NCBI GenBank assembly: GCA_937958315.1
Contig: CALFGH010000061.1
Location: forward strand, 1 to 7,015
Reading direction: 5' to 3'
Length of the DNA: 7,015 nucleotides
From: an uncultured Collinsella sp.
GTDB taxonomy: Bacteria; Actinomycetota; Coriobacteriia; Coriobacteriales; Coriobacteriaceae
This document shows, in pieces, positions 4,239-7,015 of this stretch. The first letter of the stretch is position 1. Every line of letters starts with the position of its first letter. The notes beneath the pieces were generated by a model. That model was not told the origin of the DNA. It was given only the letters and a program-made list of their open reading frames with translations, and ran no database searches. A program made the position numbers and the translations under genes.

Positions 4239-5840
4239 ATGGATCAAAGCAAGCCTTCGTTCTTTATCACGACGCCCATCTACTACGTCAACGCCGATCC
4301 GCACCTGGGCACGGCTTATTCCACCATCATCGCCGACGTTCAGGCTCGATATCGCCGCTCCGCCGGCTATAACGTCAAGTTCCTGACCGGCATGGACGAG
4401 CACGGCGAGAAGGTCGCCGAGGCCGCAGCCAAGCACAACATGACGCCGCAGGAGTGGACTGACAGCCAGGCCCCGCACTTCAAGGAGCTTTGGAGCAAAC
4501 TCGAGATTTCCAACGACGACTTCATCCGCACCACCGAGCCGCGCCAGCATCATGCCGTGCAGTACCTGTGGGAGCGCATGAAGGAGTCCGGTTACCTGTA
4601 TAAGGGCAGCTACGACGGCTGGTATTGCGTGCCTGACGAGACCTACTTCACCGATACTCAGGTCCAGAAGGGCGACGAGGAGTACGGCAGCGTCGGCCAG
4701 CACCTGTGCCCCGACTGCCACCGTCCGCTCGAGCGCGTGCAGGAGGAGTCCTACTTCTTTAAGCTTTCCGCCTTCCAGGACAAGCTGCTCAAGCTCTATG
4801 ACGAGCACCCCGACTTTGTCGAGCCTGCGTTCCGCATGAACGAGGTACGTAGCTTTGTCGAGGGCGGTCTTAACGACCTTTCCGTGAGCCGCACGAGCTT
4901 TGACTGGGGCATTCAGGTCCCGTTTGACGAGGGCCACGTGACCTACGTGTGGTTCGATGCGCTGCTCAACTATATGACGGCCGTCGGTTACGGTGTCGAC
5001 ACCGACGAGGCGCGTGCCGAGCTGGCCTATCGCTGGCCCGCGCAGTTCCACATCGTGGGTAAGGACATCATCCGCTTCCACTGCGTCATTTGGCCCGCCA
5101 TGCTCATGGCCATCGGCGAGGCCCTGCCCGAGCACGTCTTTGCCCACGGCTTCCTGACCGTGCGCAATGCCGAGACCGGCAAGGCCGAGAAGATGTCCAA
5201 GAGCCGCGGCAACGCCATCGCTCCGCAGGACGTTATCGACATGCTGGGCGTCGAGGGCTATCGCTACTACTTCATGACCGACGTTGTTCCCGGCACCGAC
5301 GGTGCCATCAGCTTCGATCGCATGGAGCAGGTCTACAACGCCGACCTGGCTAACAGCTGGGGCAACCTTATCTCGCGTTCGCTCAACATGAGCGGCAAGT
5401 ACTTTGACGGCTGCGCGCCCGCCAAGCCCGCATCGTTCGATGCGTTCGACAACCCGCTGGCAAAGATTGCCGATGGTCTGGTCGAGCGCTACATGGCCAA
5501 GATGGACGTGCTCGATTACGGTGGAGCCAAGGACGAGGTCATGGAGCTCATCCACGCCGCCAACCACTACATCGAGGACTCCGAGCCTTGGGCGCTTGCC
5601 AAGGACGAGACCAAGGCTGACGAGCTGGCATTTGTGATCTACAACCTGCTCGAGGCCATCCGCATTGCCGCTCACCTGCTGATGCCGCTCATGCCCCAGA
5701 CTTCTACCGAGGCCCTGCGTCGCCTGTCCTGCGAGGAAGAGGCCGCGAGCGATGACCTTAAGGGCGTTTGCGCCTGGGGCCAGCTTGCCGGCGGTCAGCC
5801 CGTTGAGAAGGGCGATCCGCTGTTCCCGCGTCTGGGCTAA
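4239..5840 (+). CDS. metG: Methionyl-tRNA synthetase
   Basis: A 533-residue class I aminoacyl-tRNA synthetase that joins methionine to tRNA-Met for initiation and elongation. Visible signatures: the HIGH-like HLGT at 22-25 within YYVNADPHLGTAYS, FLTGMDEHGEK, the KMSKS motif (318-322) followed by RGN, and an anticodon-binding helical domain after about residue 380. The connective domain has YCVPDETYF (Cys130, Asp133) and CPDC (157-160), so one of four typical zinc Cys positions is Asp. It ends near LFPRLG with no C-terminal EMAP-II-like tRNA-binding domain, as in the short actinobacterial forms. Strong ribosome binding site GGAGG (4225-4229) fixes the ATG at 4239. A terminator follows the gene. 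Confidence 0.97.
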   Translation: MDQSKPSFFITTPIYYVNADPHLGTAYSTIIADVQARYRRSAGYNVKFLTGMDEHGEKVAEAAAKHNMTPQEWTDSQAPHFKELWSKLEISNDDFIRTTEPRQHHAVQYLWERMKESGYLYKGSYDGWYCVPDETYFTDTQVQKGDEEYGSVGQHLCPDCHRPLERVQEESYFFKLSAFQDKLLKLYDEHPDFVEPAFRMNEVRSFVEGGLNDLSVSRTSFDWGIQVPFDEGHVTYVWFDALLNYMTAVGYGVDTDEARAELAYRWPAQFHIVGKDIIRFHCVIWPAMLMAIGEALPEHVFAHGFLTVRNAETGKAEKMSKSRGNAIAPQDVIDMLGVEGYRYYFMTDVVPGTDGAISFDRMEQVYNADLANSWGNLISRSLNMSGKYFDGCAPAKPASFDAFDNPLAKIADGLVERYMAKMDVLDYGGAKDEVMELIHAANHYIEDSEPWALAKDETKADELAFVIYNLLEAIRIAAHLLMPLMPQTSTEALRRLSCEEEAASDDLKGVCAWGQLAGGQPVEKGDPLFPRLG

Positions 5841-5879
5841 GACGCCGCGCGCCATATCGGCAATTTGCTGTTTAGATGT

Positions 5880-5915
5880 AAGGGCATGGCCGCAACGGTC
5901 CATGCCCTTTTGTTT
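5880..5915 (+). terminator. Rho-independent terminator after metG
   Basis: A perfect 10-bp stem (AAGGGCATGG 5880-5889 with CCATGCCCTT 5900-5909) is closed by a loop that can itself pair (CCG/CGG), then a T-run TTTTGTTT (5908-5915). It starts 39 bases after the metG stop and should end most metG transcripts, though rsmA has no obvious promoter after it. Confidence 0.9.
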
Positions 5916-5947
5916 CAAGACGCCGCCACCATGCTAAGGAGGCAACT

Positions 5948-6808
5948 ATGACAACTTCACCTTTGGCAAGCCCCACGGCAACAAGGGAGCTGCTAGAGGA
6001 GTTTGGCCTTGCGACCAAGCATCGCCTGGGCCAGAACTTCCTGATCGACAACCATATAATTGAGCGCATTTGCGAGCTTTCCGAGCTTGCGGGCGATGAG
6101 CGCGTGCTCGAGGTTGGCCCGGGCGTTGGCACGCTCACGCTTGCGCTGCTGCAGGAGGCGGCGTGCGTCACGTCGATCGAGGCAGATCCCGAGCTCGAAC
6201 CGGTGCTCGATGCCCACGCCGCCGACTACGCCAACTTCCGCTTTATCATGGGCGACGCGCTCAAGGTGACGCCGGAGCAGATTGAGCAGGTTGCGGGCGG
6301 TGAGCCGACGGTATTTGTCGCGAACCTGCCCTATAACGTGGCGGCGACGATCATCCTGCAGTTCTTCCAGACGATGTCCGCGCTCAAGCGCGCCGTCGTC
6401 ATGGTTCAAAAGGAGGTTGCCGATCGCATTGCCGCAGTGCCCGGCAACAAGACCTATGGCGGCTATACGGCAAAGCTCGGCCTGTATGCGCAGGTTACGG
6501 GTCGCTTTGAGGTGCCGCCGCGTTGCTTTATGCCGGCGCCGCACGTGGACTCGGCCGTCGTGCGTATCGACCGTGTTAACGGCGTGGTGCCCGAAGGACT
6601 CGATCGCGAGTTTGTGGCCCGCGTGATCGACGCTGCATTTGCTCAGCGTCGCAAGACCATCCGCAATTCCATGAGCGCCAACGGCTTTGCCAAGGACGTG
6701 CTCGATGCTGCCTTTGAGGCTTGCGGTATCGCACCCACCACGCGCGCCGAAACGCTTGATGTTGCCGACTTTGTCCGCCTGGCCCAGGAGCTAATCCATG
6801 ACGCCTAA
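5948..6808 (+). CDS. rsmA: 16S rRNA (adenine-1518/1519-N6)-dimethyltransferase RsmA (KsgA)
   Basis: A 286-residue SAM-dependent enzyme that dimethylates two adjacent adenines in the terminal helix of 16S rRNA; its loss gives kasugamycin resistance in known bacteria. Motifs in order: GQNFLIDNHIIERI from residue 28, EVGPGVGTLT (55-64) for SAM binding, IEADPEL, GDALKV, catalytic NLPYNV (126-131), QKEVADRI, GNKTYGGYTAK, and MPAPHVDSAVVR (195-206), then AFAQRRKTIRNS. The length fits the family. The ribosome binding site AAGGAGG (5936-5942) fixes the ATG at 5948. It comes right after the metG terminator, and its 3' end overlaps the tatD-like gene by 11 bases, so those two are likely coexpressed. 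Confidence 0.97.
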   Translation: MTTSPLASPTATRELLEEFGLATKHRLGQNFLIDNHIIERICELSELAGDERVLEVGPGVGTLTLALLQEAACVTSIEADPELEPVLDAHAADYANFRFIMGDALKVTPEQIEQVAGGEPTVFVANLPYNVAATIILQFFQTMSALKRAVVMVQKEVADRIAAVPGNKTYGGYTAKLGLYAQVTGRFEVPPRCFMPAPHVDSAVVRIDRVNGVVPEGLDREFVARVIDAAFAQRRKTIRNSMSANGFAKDVLDAAFEACGIAPTTRAETLDVADFVRLAQELIHDA

Positions 6809-7015
6809 TGCCGAACGCGTGACGTTTACCAAGAAAAAGAAGACGATCGCCTGCCCCGTGCCCTTGGTACCGCTTGCCGATACTCATGCGCATCTGCTTT
6901 CGTTTTGGGGCAAAGAAGTGCCCGAGACGCTCGTGCGCGCCAAAGCCGCGGGCGTCGACCTGTTGGTGACGATGCTCGACCCCATCGCCGACAAGCGCAG
7001 CGTGACGGACTATAG
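6798..7015 (+). CDS. TatD-family metal-dependent hydrolase, 5' part only
   Basis: The first 72 codons of a gene that continues past the window. After a basic start (MTPNAERVTFTKKKK), it shows LADTHAHLLSF with the His-x-His metal-binding pair (His30, His32), as in TatD-type (beta/alpha)8 DNases, then VPETLVRAKAAGVDLLVTML, where the family normally has a helix and strand 2. TatD-family enzymes are DNA 3'-5' exonucleases or related hydrolases; the substrate of this one is unknown. The ATG at 6798 overlaps rsmA by 11 bases and CAGGAG (6784-6789) precedes it. The lysine-rich N-terminal addition of about 23 residues before the hydrolase start is longer than usual. The rest of the catalytic residues lie outside the window, so tatD is likely but not proven. 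Confidence 0.8.
   Translation, partial: MTPNAERVTFTKKKKTIACPVPLVPLADTHAHLLSFWGKEVPETLVRAKAAGVDLLVTMLDPIADKRSVTDY

Noticed and set aside
3429..5918. Very long reverse-strand open frame of more than 800 codons
   Set aside because: It lies opposite rsmI, metG and the metG terminator, whose protein families are certain; GC-rich third positions keep the antisense frame open. The product has no recognisable motif.

Overview
The window looks like a chromosomal segment from a high-GC Gram-positive bacterium. The gene set, strong G/C bias at third codon positions and the general look of the proteins suggest the Coriobacteriia, with Collinsella or a close relative as the best guess. That assignment comes from recall and composition; no search was run. 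All supported genes are on the + strand. Most are housekeeping genes, and the more unusual material lies in the first 3.3 kb.

Layout. (1) 1-1125: the 3' end of an operon that appears to be a Tad/Flp-type pilus locus. It holds the C-terminal end of an unrecognised protein, a TadE-like pseudopilin and a DUF192 protein, each overlapping the next by a few bases. (2) 1184-1734: a two-gene toxin-antitoxin-like module, with a small BrnT/RelE-fold-like protein first and a C-terminal ribbon-helix-helix protein second. A palindrome lies in front of it. (3) 1775-1973: a tRNA-Phe(GAA) unit with an UP-like A/T tract, a good sigma-70 promoter, a short leader hairpin and a Rho-independent terminator. (4) 1974-2222: a non-coding stretch with a dyad operator candidate, a -10 box and a leader hairpin, leading into a glycoside hydrolase family 5 (exo-beta-1,3-glucanase-like) gene. 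The protein keeps the nucleophile Glu but has lost the usual acid/base Glu and the DLH histidine. (5) 3291-7015: rsmI, metG, rsmA and the start of a tatD-family gene, an rRNA/tRNA-maintenance cluster common in Gram-positive bacteria.

How the genes work together. RsmI and RsmA both methylate 16S rRNA in the decoding region (C1402 and A1518/A1519 in E. coli numbering). MetG charges initiator and elongator tRNA-Met, and tRNA-Phe supplies another translation component, so much of the window serves translation. The Tad/DUF192 genes and the toxin-antitoxin pair are accessory. I see no CRISPR array, insertion sequence or prophage gene. I do not see a clearly new multi-gene system. The best leads are the GH5-fold protein with an altered active site, a possible frameshift at the end of the DUF192 gene, a mismatched acceptor stem in tRNA-Phe, and several clean dyads in leaders and promoters.
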